A DNA stretch of 64,000 nucleotides from an uncultured Saprospiraceae bacterium (GCA_938045585.1 CALIAU010000001.1:310001-374000), one strand, 5' to 3'. Shown: positions 55,731-64,000, numbered from the stretch's first letter. A program made the numbers and translations. Notes: a model not told the origin generated them from the sequence alone.

Positions 55731-57064
55731 TGATAAAACTGATTTCTGATATATTTTTCACAAATAGATTTTACGCTGCTATAATTAGTATAATATTTCT
55801 ATTTATTCTTGGAGGATTTTTTCCATCCTTGTTTTTTATTGCGCTTGCATGCTTGGGTTTTTTCCTTCTTTGGTTATGTATTGAAATTGTTTTTTTATTT
55901 AGAATACCTAAGGGCTTTCATGCAAATAGAGTATTACCAGATAAATTATCTAATGGAGATGAAAATGATATCTTCATTGATCTACAAAATCGATATCCGT
56001 TTCCATGTTTTGCTAAAATAATTGATGAAGTCCCTAGCCAATTCCAAATGAGAGAATCCAATTGGAACGAGAGTTTAGAAGCAAACGGATCTAAGACTAT
56101 AAAATATGCATTACGTCCTGTCAAAAGAGGAGAATATAGTTTTGGCGCTTTGCATATTTATGTTTCTTCATTTTTGAGACTAGTCCAGCGTAGATATACT
56201 TTTGACAAAGACAAAACGGTGCCTGTATATCCATCCTTCTTACAAATGCGTAAATATGAATTAGCTGCCTTTTCTAATTTCCTTGAAGAATATGGAATTA
56301 AGAAACAAAGAAGATTAGGACAAACAATGGAGTTTGAACAAATCAAAGAATATGTGCAAGGCGATGATTTTAGAACTGTAAATTGGAAAGCGTCCGCTCG
56401 GAGGAATACTTTAATGGTAAATCAATACCAAGACGAAAAATCCCAGCAAGTATATGCACTCATAGACAAGGGCCGTTTAATGAAAATGCCCTTTGATAAT
56501 CTTAGTCTTTTAGATTATAGTATTAATGCCAGCTTAGTTATTTTAAACATTGCCTTGAAGAAAGGGGATAAGTCAGGACTTATAAGTTATTCAAATAAAA
56601 TGAGTTCGGTTGTAAAAGCAGAAAAAAAGCCTGGACAGCTTTCCAGAATATTAGAAGCGTTATACGCTCAAAAAACACGCTATCAGGAATCAAATTATGA
56701 GTTACTAAGCGCATATATCCGTAGGCGTGTTAAGCAAAGAAGTTTGTTGATTCTGTTTTCAAATTTTGAATCCGAACATTCCTTTATGCGTCAACTACCT
56801 TATTTCCAAGTTCTAGCAAAACGTCATGTTTTAATAGTTGTATTATTTAAGAATACAGGTCTAGACGCACTGCGAACAAATGATCCAAAGTCTGTACAAG
56901 AAATATATAAACAAACAATCGCTGAAAAGTATGTACTGGAGAAACACCTTATTGTAAAACGCTTGAAGCAAAATGGAATTTACAGTATATTAACAAAGCC
57001 TGAAGACCTCACAATAAATACGATCAATAAGTATTTGGAGCTAAAAGCAAGAGGGGTAGTGTAG
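55730..57064 (+). CDS. DUF58 domain protein
   Basis: 444 aa. Two N-terminal membrane helices (about residues 15-60), a beta-domain, then the DUF58 core with DDFRTVNWKASARRNTLMVN (about 210-229) and a VWA-like fold (QVYALIDKGRLMKM), the partner of MoxR. Its start shares one base with the MoxR stop. Last gene of the cluster; no VWA/TPR (Bat-type) genes follow. Confidence 0.93.
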   Translation: MIKLISDIFFTNRFYAAIISIIFLFILGGFFPSLFFIALACLGFFLLWLCIEIVFLFRIPKGFHANRVLPDKLSNGDENDIFIDLQNRYPFPCFAKIIDEVPSQFQMRESNWNESLEANGSKTIKYALRPVKRGEYSFGALHIYVSSFLRLVQRRYTFDKDKTVPVYPSFLQMRKYELAAFSNFLEEYGIKKQRRLGQTMEFEQIKEYVQGDDFRTVNWKASARRNTLMVNQYQDEKSQQVYALIDKGRLMKMPFDNLSLLDYSINASLVILNIALKKGDKSGLISYSNKMSSVVKAEKKPGQLSRILEALYAQKTRYQESNYELLSAYIRRRVKQRSLLILFSNFESEHSFMRQLPYFQVLAKRHVLIVVLFKNTGLDALRTNDPKSVQEIYKQTIAEKYVLEKHLIVKRLKQNGIYSILTKPEDLTINTINKYLELKARGVV

Positions 57065-57066
57065 AG

Positions 57067-57279
57067 TTATGAAAGCTGTTTGAATACGCGTAGAAGAACA
57101 TTCAAAAGTATAGAAATCAGAATCATGCTAGTTAGTGGAAAGTAAAACTTGGAGTTTTCTCCTTCCATGCGGAAGTCTCCCGGTAATTTACCAAACCATT
57201 TAAATGTATTTGGGAAGTAGTATAAAATTACTCCAATCACGACGATGGCAATCCCAATGTAAATTATTGTTTTACCCAT
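57067..57279 (-). CDS. DUF2905 family small membrane protein
   Basis: 70 aa with two membrane helices (about residues 4-22 and 45-63) joined by FKWFGKLPGDFRMEGEN, the signature loop of DUF2905. Function unknown. It follows the phosphatidyltransferase gene by 2 bp and is probably in its operon. Confidence 0.85.
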   Translation of the reverse strand: MGKTIIYIGIAIVVIGVILYYFPNTFKWFGKLPGDFRMEGENSKFYFPLTSMILISILLNVLLRVFKQLS

Positions 57280-57281
57280 CC

Positions 57282-57803
57282 TTAGTTAGACTTTTGAAAT
57301 GCAGTAACAAATTTTAAAAAGTAGTCAACAAAAGAAACTGCCGCAAGTAAGATAGCAAAGTAGAATACATAGATATGCCAGTCCCATTCTAAGAGGAGAA
57401 ATAGCATAGCAAAAAAGATAATGGTCGTTTTGTATTTACCAATTCTACTCGCTTGAATCGTAACCTTCTTTTCAGTGGCAGCTAATCGCATACCCATAGT
57501 TATCACCTCTCTAAAAATAAAGAATACGACTATCCAAGGAGCAAGTTTACCTGCGACACAAAGAATGAAAAGAGCAGTAATTACAAACACTTTATCTGCA
57601 GTATAGTCTAAAACAGCACCAAAAGAACTTGTCAATCCTTGTTTGCGAGCAAGTACACCATCAAAGTAATCAGTAGCACCTGCTATTGCACCTAGTATTA
57701 TTGTCACCTCTGTTTTGTAAGGGATATCACTGAGATAGATTAAGCAGAGCGGAGCCAGCAGAATCCTGATTAGACTTAGATATTGTGCAACATGCCATTT
57801 CAC
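57282..57803 (-). CDS. CDP-alcohol phosphatidyltransferase
   Basis: 173 aa from a GTG start at 57803. The catalytic motif is complete: Asp45, Asp48-Gly49, Ala52-Arg53, Gly62, Asp66, Asp70. About five membrane helices. The enzyme exchanges CMP of a CDP-diacylglycerol for an alcohol at the inner membrane; the size and the start VAQYLSLIRILLAPLCLIYL fit phosphatidylglycerophosphate synthase (PgsA), but the alcohol is not decided by sequence. Confidence 0.9.
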   Translation of the reverse strand: MKWHVAQYLSLIRILLAPLCLIYLSDIPYKTEVTIILGAIAGATDYFDGVLARKQGLTSSFGAVLDYTADKVFVITALFILCVAGKLAPWIVVFFIFREVITMGMRLAATEKKVTIQASRIGKYKTTIIFFAMLFLLLEWDWHIYVFYFAILLAAVSFVDYFLKFVTAFQKSN

Positions 57804-57854
57804 AGCTGCAATATAGAAAACATTGCCTTTGTGAAGAACTATAGCTCTTTAGAA

Positions 57855-59420
57855 TTACCTACTATTCTGAGTATTCCTTATAAATGAAATATGTCGGACG
57901 ATACTATCTCTATGACTAATGTTTCTGACTCTTTGCTCCTTGGCTATGCGGAGATCATGCAGACCTGAATCAAGATCCTGTAAGTCAAGGAAACAAAGAA
58001 TACCTTTCTCTCCAGCATTTGGATGGATATAAAATTTACACTCGGAAGTTTCCAAGACATCTTTTCCATTTAAATAGACGGAATAAATTGATTTAAATGC
58101 CTCGAGATTATCTTCTATTTTCTTTTTCTCGTGCAATTCACGCTTTATTCTATTTTCTACTAGAACACTATCCATTATTTCAGTCCATCGTTCCTCGCTG
58201 TAAAGATCTTTGTTATCTTTTTTAAATTGAATTTTTTCTTTGTAGTCCAATAGTATACTATGATTTAGGTCCTCGAGAATACTATCCTTTGCTTCCTTAC
58301 CCATGAGACCGTGTCTTAAACCTGTTTTAAAAAAAGCTGCACTAGTGGGTTTCTTTTCTATGCGATTCATGTCAGAAGTCAATTGCCTCAAAAAGAGAGT
58401 AGCATAGTCTTCAGATATTTCAAATGAGGATAAACTTGCAAAGTTTATTATTTCTTTTTTTGCAAAGGTCTTAGAAGTACTTTCAATATGTTTTTTTCGT
58501 AAATCGTCGTAGTAATACCAATGAATAGAGCTATTACTTATATATTCACTTTGTGTCCTGTCGTTTTCAAACTTTGGGAAGTATGGATACGATTGAATAC
58601 TAGTAAAGGGGGTAATAGCAATTAAGGCAATAAAATAAGGAATACTTAGTAGTAATAGCCTACGCGTATATTTATCGTCTAAAAAATTGTATAGCAGGGG
58701 TCTATATAAAAAGGACAAGCTGATAAAGCTCATAAATTTAAAAATATATCTAAATGAGCTAGCTGCAATTCCTGGAGACAGTTTTTTTAAACCTCCAAAA
58801 CTCAGAAAATCTATCAGCATTAAAAAACCCATCCCGAAATAAACCATGAAGATCAAGCCAATTAGTAATTGATTATTACTATCTATAAATTTGCCAACTA
58901 GACCTACCATAGCAATGAAAAGACCAAAGTATAGGATCAAAGAAATAAACAGAAAGAAAAGGAGAAATGTAAATGCAAAGATAATACTACATAGTCGTTC
59001 TAAGCGCTCAATAAAGTCATCATAACTTCCAATTTTCTTTTTTAAGTATTTCGTAAAATATTCAGAATAGCCTAATTCATCATAGTCAATTTCACCAGAA
59101 ACATAGCGTAGACCTATGGCTCCAATCCAAAACCCACGTAAGATGATGTGAATAAGAAGATTGGATAAAAAGATAAACCAACCAATGTTTAATAAGTAAA
59201 CGAGTAGATTTAATGATACATCTAGTGTTTCTGAGGAAACATTTAAAGTATTGTATAATTCAATCTTATTAATAAAGACCTTGCTCTGCCATACTCCTAA
59301 TAAAGCAAATCCAGAAATAAGCAGCTCTAACTGCCAACTTTCTTGCTGCAAAGTTTCTAGCCAGTCTGAAAAAATACCTGTTCTGGGTTCCTTATTTTTA
59401 TTACTACCTAGTATTCCCAT
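57855..59420 (-). CDS. Large membrane protein of unknown function
   Basis: 521 aa. The N-terminal 280 residues hold about six hydrophobic segments (near 33-50, 68-94, 147-177, 184-208, 228-243, 255-277) and the C-terminal 240 are soluble, charged and helical. FSDWLETLQQESWQLELLIS at the start is shared with uncharacterised Bacteroidota proteins; no motif points to a reaction. It lies 9 bp upstream-adjacent to the SPFH gene in the same direction and may be its partner. Confidence 0.7.
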   Translation of the reverse strand: MGILGSNKNKEPRTGIFSDWLETLQQESWQLELLISGFALLGVWQSKVFINKIELYNTLNVSSETLDVSLNLLVYLLNIGWFIFLSNLLIHIILRGFWIGAIGLRYVSGEIDYDELGYSEYFTKYLKKKIGSYDDFIERLERLCSIIFAFTFLLFFLFISLILYFGLFIAMVGLVGKFIDSNNQLLIGLIFMVYFGMGFLMLIDFLSFGGLKKLSPGIAASSFRYIFKFMSFISLSFLYRPLLYNFLDDKYTRRLLLLSIPYFIALIAITPFTSIQSYPYFPKFENDRTQSEYISNSSIHWYYYDDLRKKHIESTSKTFAKKEIINFASLSSFEISEDYATLFLRQLTSDMNRIEKKPTSAAFFKTGLRHGLMGKEAKDSILEDLNHSILLDYKEKIQFKKDNKDLYSEERWTEIMDSVLVENRIKRELHEKKKIEDNLEAFKSIYSVYLNGKDVLETSECKFYIHPNAGEKGILCFLDLQDLDSGLHDLRIAKEQRVRNISHRDSIVRHISFIRNTQNSR

Positions 59421-59429
59421 ACGGTAATC

Positions 59430-60362
59430 CTATTGCTTCAACTTTAATCTGTTGGCTTTTTTCATGTCTTCGCCAATTTGCTGGGAAGCTACAAATGAGG
59501 CTGTCATGTCTGTCAACATATTACTTGCTGAGGCTGGTGCGTTTGGTAACATAATAAGATTTGAATTAGAATTTTCTCCCATAGCCTGTAGTGTGTCATA
59601 GTGCTGCGTAACGACTATCAAAGCAGATGCCTCTTGTGAATTTATACCTACTTTATTTAGAACCTCAACAGACTCTTCTAATCCACGCGCGATTTCTCGT
59701 CTTTGGTCAGCAATACCCTGACCCTGCAAACGCTTACTTTCAGCCTCTGCTTTGGCCTTAGCAACTATTTTTATTCTTTCTGCTTCAGCTTCATATTCCG
59801 CTGCTAATTTTTCTCTTTCTGCAGCATTAATTCTATTCATAGCCATCTTCACCTGCATGTCCGGATCTATGTCTGTTACTAGCGCTTTGACAATATGATA
59901 ACCGTAATCAGTCATCGCCTCTTGTAATTCATTTTTAATAGCAAGTGCAATGTCATCCTTACGTACAAAAACATCATCTAGTTTCATCTTAGGTACCTCA
60001 GCACGTACCACATCAAAAACATAAGAAGTAATTTGCTCATGTGGATTTTCTAACTTATAAAAAGAATCATAAATGTTATCTGCTAAAACTTTAAACTGAA
60101 CAGATACCTTAAGTTTTACAAATACATCATCTTTGGTTTTAGTTTCTACAGGAACATCCAGCTGCTGGATTTTTAAATTTACTCGTCCAGCGACTCTATC
60201 AAAAAATGGAATCTTGAAATTTAATCCTGAATTTCGCACATTTAAAAATCTTCCAAAGCGTTCAATGACAACTGCTGTTTGCTGTTTCACAATGAAAGCT
60301 GCAGAAAATATAGTAAAGAGTAATAAGAACAATAAAATTGGAGCGTAAAATGGTAATGCCAT
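59430..60362 (-). CDS. SPFH/Band 7 protein, QmcA/paraslipin-like
   Basis: 310 aa. N-terminal membrane helix (about residues 7-24), SPFH domain (QQTAVVIERFGRFLNVRNSG, then IQQLDVPVETKTKDDVFVKL), coiled coil (RINAAEREKLAAEYEAEAER) and a C-terminal region ending in a Met/Ser/Asn-rich tail. This is the stomatin/paraslipin (QmcA-like) branch, distinct from the prohibitin-like protein at 8581. It scaffolds membrane microdomains. It is followed 9 bp later by the large membrane protein. Confidence 0.9.
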   Translation of the reverse strand: MALPFYAPILLFLLLFTIFSAAFIVKQQTAVVIERFGRFLNVRNSGLNFKIPFFDRVAGRVNLKIQQLDVPVETKTKDDVFVKLKVSVQFKVLADNIYDSFYKLENPHEQITSYVFDVVRAEVPKMKLDDVFVRKDDIALAIKNELQEAMTDYGYHIVKALVTDIDPDMQVKMAMNRINAAEREKLAAEYEAEAERIKIVAKAKAEAESKRLQGQGIADQRREIARGLEESVEVLNKVGINSQEASALIVVTQHYDTLQAMGENSNSNLIMLPNAPASASNMLTDMTASFVASQQIGEDMKKANRLKLKQ

Positions 60363-60501
60363 AGTAGAGTTTTTTGTTTTTAAAACGTTTCAATTAGAAA
60401 ATAGAGGATTCTCTAAAGAAGCTCTTTAAATATAGATAAGAATTTGATTTTACTAGACTAAATGTCCAAAATGTCTTGAATTAGCTTGGTTTCAATGAAA
60501 A

Positions 60502-61128
60502 TCAAGGAATATTTAGAATCTTATGGGTTTGTAGACTCAATTTCCATTGTGGGTTTTCCTTGCAGTAGTTTAGGCAGATAATCGTATTCTCTTCCTGCTT
60601 AGGAGAATCCATGGGCTGTAAATAGAAATGATCAAATTGAAAGCTGCTAAATTTCTCTGGATCCATATGCTCCTGCGGATGTACTAATTTTAATTCATTG
60701 CCTGCAGTTACAACTAGAGTAGTGTTCGCCTTGGGACTCACGCAAACCCAATCAATGCCATCACAGAGTGCAAGGGTACCGTTCGTTTCTATAGCAATAG
60801 TAAACCCGTTTTTGTGTAGAGTTTCACATAAATCAGTATTTAACTGCAGAGCAGGTTCACCCCCAGTAAAAACAATAAATGGTTCTTGATTCTTGGCTGG
60901 CCACAGGGAGACTAAAAAATTACATAGCTCCTCCAGTGTATATTTTCCACCATGCATTCCATCCGTACCATGAAATTCTGTATCGCAAAATTTACAGATA
61001 GCACTAGCTCTATCCTTTTCTAGACCAGACCATAAATTACAACCCGCAAATCTGCAGAATATGGCTGGCTTACCTGTATGGTATCCTTCCCCTTGAATGG
61101 TATAATATATTTCTTTAATAGCGTACAC
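60502..61128 (-). CDS. queE: 7-carboxy-7-deazaguanine synthase
   Basis: 208 aa from a GTG start at 61128 that matches the family N-terminus (MYAIKEIYYTIQGEGYHTG). Radical-SAM cluster is Cys30-x14-Cys45-x2-Cys48, with GCNLWSGLEKDRASAICKFC in between. QueE makes CDG in queuosine synthesis. The 14-residue cluster insert and FHGTDGMHGGKYTLEEL are of the type typical of Proteobacteria; many Bacteroidota QueE use a shorter loop. queC and queD are not in the window. It overlaps RidA by 1 bp. Confidence 0.93.
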   Translation of the reverse strand: MYAIKEIYYTIQGEGYHTGKPAIFCRFAGCNLWSGLEKDRASAICKFCDTEFHGTDGMHGGKYTLEELCNFLVSLWPAKNQEPFIVFTGGEPALQLNTDLCETLHKNGFTIAIETNGTLALCDGIDWVCVSPKANTTLVVTAGNELKLVHPQEHMDPEKFSSFQFDHFYLQPMDSPKQEENTIICLNYCKENPQWKLSLQTHKILNIP

Positions 61129-61508
61129 TAACTAAGAATTGCGCTTGCTTCTATTTCTACTAATAATTTTGGATCAATGAGTGCAGAAACTTCAACCATA
61201 GTACATGCTGGTTTTATACTAGAAAAGAACTCGCCATGTGCCCTGCCCACAGCTTCCCAATGTGCAATATCTGTCACATAAATTCTTGTCCGTACAACAT
61301 CTTCTAAGGAGGATCCAGCTTGTTCCAAAACCACTTTAATTTTCTCTAAGATACACTTAGTTTGGAGGTAGGGATCTCCAGGATACAAAACCTCAGAATT
61401 TTCAACAGCAGTTGTACCAGAGACTTCTAGTTGATTATTACATAGAACCGCTCTTGAGTAGCCCACGATATCTTCCCATGCGGCGCCTGAATTAAATAAC
61501 TTCTTCAA
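61128..61508 (-). CDS. RidA/YjgF family protein
   Basis: 126 aa from a TTG start at 61508, giving MKKLFNSGAAWEDIVGYSRA, as in the family. Reading from 61625 would overlap the thioredoxin-fold gene by 110 bp. RidA fold segments include VLYPGDPYLQTKCILEKIKV, LEDVVRTRIYVTDIAHWEAV and PACTMVEVSALIDPKLLVEI; the Arg in VVRTRIYVT is the imine-binding position. Such proteins deaminate reactive enamine/imines or belong to uncharacterised Rid subfamilies. It lies 7 bp after the thioredoxin-fold gene. Confidence 0.88.
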   Translation of the reverse strand: MKKLFNSGAAWEDIVGYSRAVLCNNQLEVSGTTAVENSEVLYPGDPYLQTKCILEKIKVVLEQAGSSLEDVVRTRIYVTDIAHWEAVGRAHGEFFSSIKPACTMVEVSALIDPKLLVEIEASAILS

Positions 61509-61515
61509 GATAAAA

Positions 61516-62082
61516 TCACATATTAAGTTGCTTATACAAGGTCTCCATGACATTGTAGAAGTTAAAGTCAGCAGAGGTAAATGAGCTTTCTGGAAATACC
61601 CACTTGATAATTCCATACTCATCAATGATAAACAATTTAGGAGTACCTAGATCACCGCCATAGGGTCCATCAGAGAGAGTTTTGCTATTCGGAATAATAG
61701 GGAAATCGATAGGCCTTGATTTGAGATAGGACATGAGACTTGCTTTGTCGTCGTCCGCAAATGAGATGATTTGTAAATTATCTCTATATCTACTTTGCAT
61801 CAAATTAAGATCATCGATTTGAGCAAGGGCCGTGCCATTGTTTAGATTCCAAAAGTATAAGAATACTGTTTTCCCTTTAAGTTCTGGAAGCGTATATTGA
61901 TTACCTTTTATATCACTTGCTTGGAAGGGAATAGATGGGAATCCTTCATACCCTTTTACAAGATCCTGAACAGAGGGCGCTCTGTTTTCGAGTTCTACAA
62001 GAAAATGATTTTGCGCTGTAAGCTGAAGAGTGAAAAGCACTGCAATGATGAGTATAAATAATTGTTTGAGACCTGTACACAT
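61516..62082 (-). CDS. TlpA/redoxin-fold secreted protein lacking CxxC
   Basis: 188 aa with a signal peptide (MCTGLKQLFILIIAVLFTLQ). The thioredoxin-fold strand/helix KGKTVFLYFWNLNNGTA (about residues 66-82) is where TlpA-type proteins carry WCxxC, but this has WNLNNG, with no Cys. Later strands (LQIISFADDDKASLMSYLKS, LGTPKLFIIDEYGIIKW) keep the fold. It therefore cannot do dithiol chemistry by itself and may be a scaffold or binding relative. First gene of the thioredoxin-fold/RidA/queE run. Confidence 0.8.
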   Translation of the reverse strand: MCTGLKQLFILIIAVLFTLQLTAQNHFLVELENRAPSVQDLVKGYEGFPSIPFQASDIKGNQYTLPELKGKTVFLYFWNLNNGTALAQIDDLNLMQSRYRDNLQIISFADDDKASLMSYLKSRPIDFPIIPNSKTLSDGPYGGDLGTPKLFIIDEYGIIKWVFPESSFTSADFNFYNVMETLYKQLNM

Positions 62083-62279
62083 AGTATAAAGTTATATACG
62101 AATAAATTTAATGGGTTGAAATATTCAGGTACTGATCAGGGACTACTTGCGTAATTAACCCAAAAGTACTTATTTTAATTTACTTTGGGAAGCGGAAATA
62201 AAGATTTGGAGTTTAAAATATTCTTAAGAATAGACTAAGATAAATTGATTCAAAAAAATTATCCATACATATATAGATC

Positions 62280-63203
62280 ATGAATAAAATCGCAATTGTA
62301 CAACGAGAAGCAATCAGAAATAATATAGAATCTAGTGTAGCTGTTATGTTAACAGCACTCTATGATGCAGCTTCTCAGGATGCTAAGATTGTCGTATTTG
62401 GAGAATCTTGGCTATGTGGATATCCCGCTTGGATAGACTATTGTCCAGGTGTAGCACAATGGGATAATCCGGTCGTCAAAGAAGCTTGGGCAGAGATCTA
62501 CCAAAATGCAATTTCCTTAGAAGATCCATTCATGGCGGAGATAAAAAAGACAGTTAAGGAATTAGAGCTTACTCTGATTTTTGGCGCAAATGAAAAAATA
62601 AAATCTGGAAAAGGAAACAGCTCATTGTACAACAGTATTATAACAATTGATAGTCAGGGGGAAATTGCTAACCATCATAGAAAGTTGATGCCTACTTTTA
62701 ACGAGAAGCTAATCCATGCCTTGGGAGATGGTGCTGGCTTGCAAGTGGTGGAGACGGAATATGGTAGGCTAGGCTCCCTTATTTGCTGGGAACATTGGAT
62801 GCCTCTAACACGACAGGCTATGCATGATCAGGCTGAGGATTTTCATTTCGCTCTTTGGCCACATGTGATTGATAGACATTTATTAGCTTCCCGTCACTAC
62901 GCATTTGAGGGTAGATGCTATGTGGTAGCAGTAGGACAAAAATTACGAACTAAAAATATGCCTGCTTCATTAGAAATACCAAAGCAATTACAAGAGCAGG
63001 AATTTGTGCTAAAAGGTGGGTCCTGCCTAATCGGACCAGACGGAAGCCTTTTGACGCAGCAGGATTTTTCTGAAGATATTATCTACATAGATATACCTCC
63101 TGCAAGTGAGCTTATTAAAGAACGCATGAGCCTTGCAGTGAGTGGGCATTATCAAAGAGAGGACGTATTTGAATTTAAGGTATCTAAGAAACGGCTTGTC
63201 TAG
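62280..63203 (+). CDS. Nitrilase-type carbon-nitrogen hydrolase
   Basis: 307 aa. Catalytic triad is complete: Glu42 in VFGESWLCGYP, Lys135 in NHHRKLMPTF, Cys169 in ICWEHWMPL. The CWEHWMP sequence belongs to the true nitrilase / cyanide hydratase branch rather than amidases, so a nitrile is the likely substrate, which is an inference. Cytoplasmic, monocistronic; its TAG stop overlaps the stop of the converging mutase gene by the CTAG at 63200-63203. Confidence 0.93.
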   Translation: MNKIAIVQREAIRNNIESSVAVMLTALYDAASQDAKIVVFGESWLCGYPAWIDYCPGVAQWDNPVVKEAWAEIYQNAISLEDPFMAEIKKTVKELELTLIFGANEKIKSGKGNSSLYNSIITIDSQGEIANHHRKLMPTFNEKLIHALGDGAGLQVVETEYGRLGSLICWEHWMPLTRQAMHDQAEDFHFALWPHVIDRHLLASRHYAFEGRCYVVAVGQKLRTKNMPASLEIPKQLQEQEFVLKGGSCLIGPDGSLLTQQDFSEDIIYIDIPPASELIKERMSLAVSGHYQREDVFEFKVSKKRLV

Positions 63204-64000
63204 GCTAGGACGGAAATGACTTTTTCCCAGGCCTTCGTAGCAAGCGTATTTGTCAGATTTTCTATAGCAAAAGATCCGGCAAACACATCTACTTCCTGCT
63301 CCATTTTACTTTCGAGTTTCATTACATTTTGAATTTGAAAAGCAAGGCGCTCGTAATTGGCATCTATTCCACTAGCCGCTAAAAACAGTATATCTGCGCC
63401 ACCCATGACAGCATTCATACCTGCCACACATTGTTCTATGAGTTGGATGTCTTTGTCCTCTTCTTTAGTAACAATATGTGCTGCTATGTGAAGAGAGTAG
63501 TCTTTGAAATTTTTGGCAGCCATGTAATTTGCCCAAACAATACGCAGGGCTCGTACTAATGAAACTTCTAATGGAAGGTAGACCCCTGTTTCTATATGAA
63601 GCATTATATTCTGTACACTAAACCCTTCCTCTAAAAGCCGCTCAGCTCTTGATATTATCTGGGCAATATAATGTGCAGGACTCTGCTCTCTGTCTATACG
63701 AATGGATAAAGAAGTTTCGTCTGAAGAGTCATGGATAGAAGACACACTTAAACTAGTATTAGGCGGAAAAAAAGAGTGGAGAGTATCCGCATGTACTCCA
63801 GGAGCTAAAATGAGATCATTATGAATCCAGTCAGCATGGATATCTTTATAGACGATGGGAAGATGTGCAGCAGATTCAATGGGAATAGAAATGGCTTCTG
63901 CTCCTATTTGTAAAAACTGCAAAAGGCTTCGATTTAGAGCTTCTGGTTCTTGTTTTGCCAATCTTACACCGATTTTCCAATGAGAGGATTGTCTGTTTGT
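63200..64000 (-). CDS. mutA: Methylmalonyl-CoA mutase small subunit, partial (runs off right edge)
   Basis: The frame is open to base 64000; a TTG at 63961 is not needed as start. About 266 residues are seen. The segment HWKIGVRLAKQEPEALNRSL, then LQIGAEAISIPIE, matches the barrel entry of MCM small subunits, and VDVFAGSFAIENLTNTLATK, then AWEKV, is the end of the TIM-barrel domain. The subunit pairs with the B12-binding large subunit to interconvert methylmalonyl-CoA and succinyl-CoA. The protein stops a few residues after the barrel end, with no further C-terminal domain, so it may be short for the family. Confidence 0.85.
   Translation of the reverse strand, partial: TNRQSSHWKIGVRLAKQEPEALNRSLLQFLQIGAEAISIPIESAAHLPIVYKDIHADWIHNDLILAPGVHADTLHSFFPPNTSLSVSSIHDSSDETSLSIRIDREQSPAHYIAQIISRAERLLEEGFSVQNIMLHIETGVYLPLEVSLVRALRIVWANYMAAKNFKDYSLHIAAHIVTKEEDKDIQLIEQCVAGMNAVMGGADILFLAASGIDANYERLAFQIQNVMKLESKMEQEVDVFAGSFAIENLTNTLATKAWEKVISVLA

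Noticed and set aside
1-64000. tRNA, rRNA, CRISPR, prophage or toxin-antitoxin loci
   Set aside because: No tRNA T-arm patterns, direct-repeat arrays, integrases, transposases or paired small toxin genes were found by reading.

Overview
The window is AT-rich chromosomal DNA from a member of the Bacteroidota. The evidence is secreted proteins with type IX (Por) C-terminal sorting domains, a GLPGLI-family protein, an ECF sigma / FecR / TonB-dependent receptor cassette, DUF4835, a bamD-rpoZ-coaBC gene order, TAnnTTTG-type promoters, and almost no Shine-Dalgarno sequences. A complete Na+-translocating NQR operon suggests a marine or salt-adapted lineage. Assignment to Saprospiria or a relative is a guess. 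No phage, insertion sequence, CRISPR array, tRNA or rRNA gene was recognised.

Layout. 1-1271 is the N-terminal part of ftsK, running off the left edge. 1487-8530 holds a saccharopine-dehydrogenase-like oxidoreductase, a small membrane protein, a Cys/Lys-rich secreted protein, a lipoprotein coupled to an M4 metallopeptidase with a Por tail, and a GT9 glycosyltransferase. 8581-12458 holds a prohibitin-like SPFH protein, a VOC protein, a CvpA operon and LolA. 12591-18039 is a GH3-family protein followed by bamD-rpoZ-coaBC-DUF4835-purN. 18141-22744 holds parE and lon, separated by a hairpin-rich intergenic element. 22829-28201 holds a carboxypeptidase-regulatory-like protein, an AraC regulator and an outer-membrane barrel/GLPGLI pair. 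28217-30957 holds a serpin lipoprotein, a 551-bp non-coding stretch with a second hairpin-rich element, and metF. 31099-37368 is nqrABCDEF.

38113-46619 holds a large Cys-rich Por cargo with seven degenerate repeats, a monoglyceride-lipase-like hydrolase, the TonB receptor/FecR/sigma cassette and a HEAT-like protein. 46820-50155 is metG and an Lnb-like protein. 50161-57064 is a MoxR/DUF58 envelope cluster (RDD, SpoIIM, membrane protein, DUF4129, DUF4350, MoxR, DUF58). 57067-62082 are minus-strand genes (DUF2905, CDP-alcohol phosphatidyltransferase, membrane protein, SPFH, queE, RidA-like, thioredoxin-fold). 62280-64000 is a nitrilase and the truncated end of a methylmalonyl-CoA mutase small subunit.

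Most of the window is housekeeping or envelope biology. The most unusual signals are: two intergenic elements that share a hairpin core in opposite orientation; an NqrA with an N-terminal membrane anchor; a TonB receptor with no ATG/GTG/TTG start able to give a full signal peptide; a nested palindrome between sigma and FecR; several genes whose family N-terminus begins at TTG or GTG; and a queE of a type more typical of Proteobacteria.
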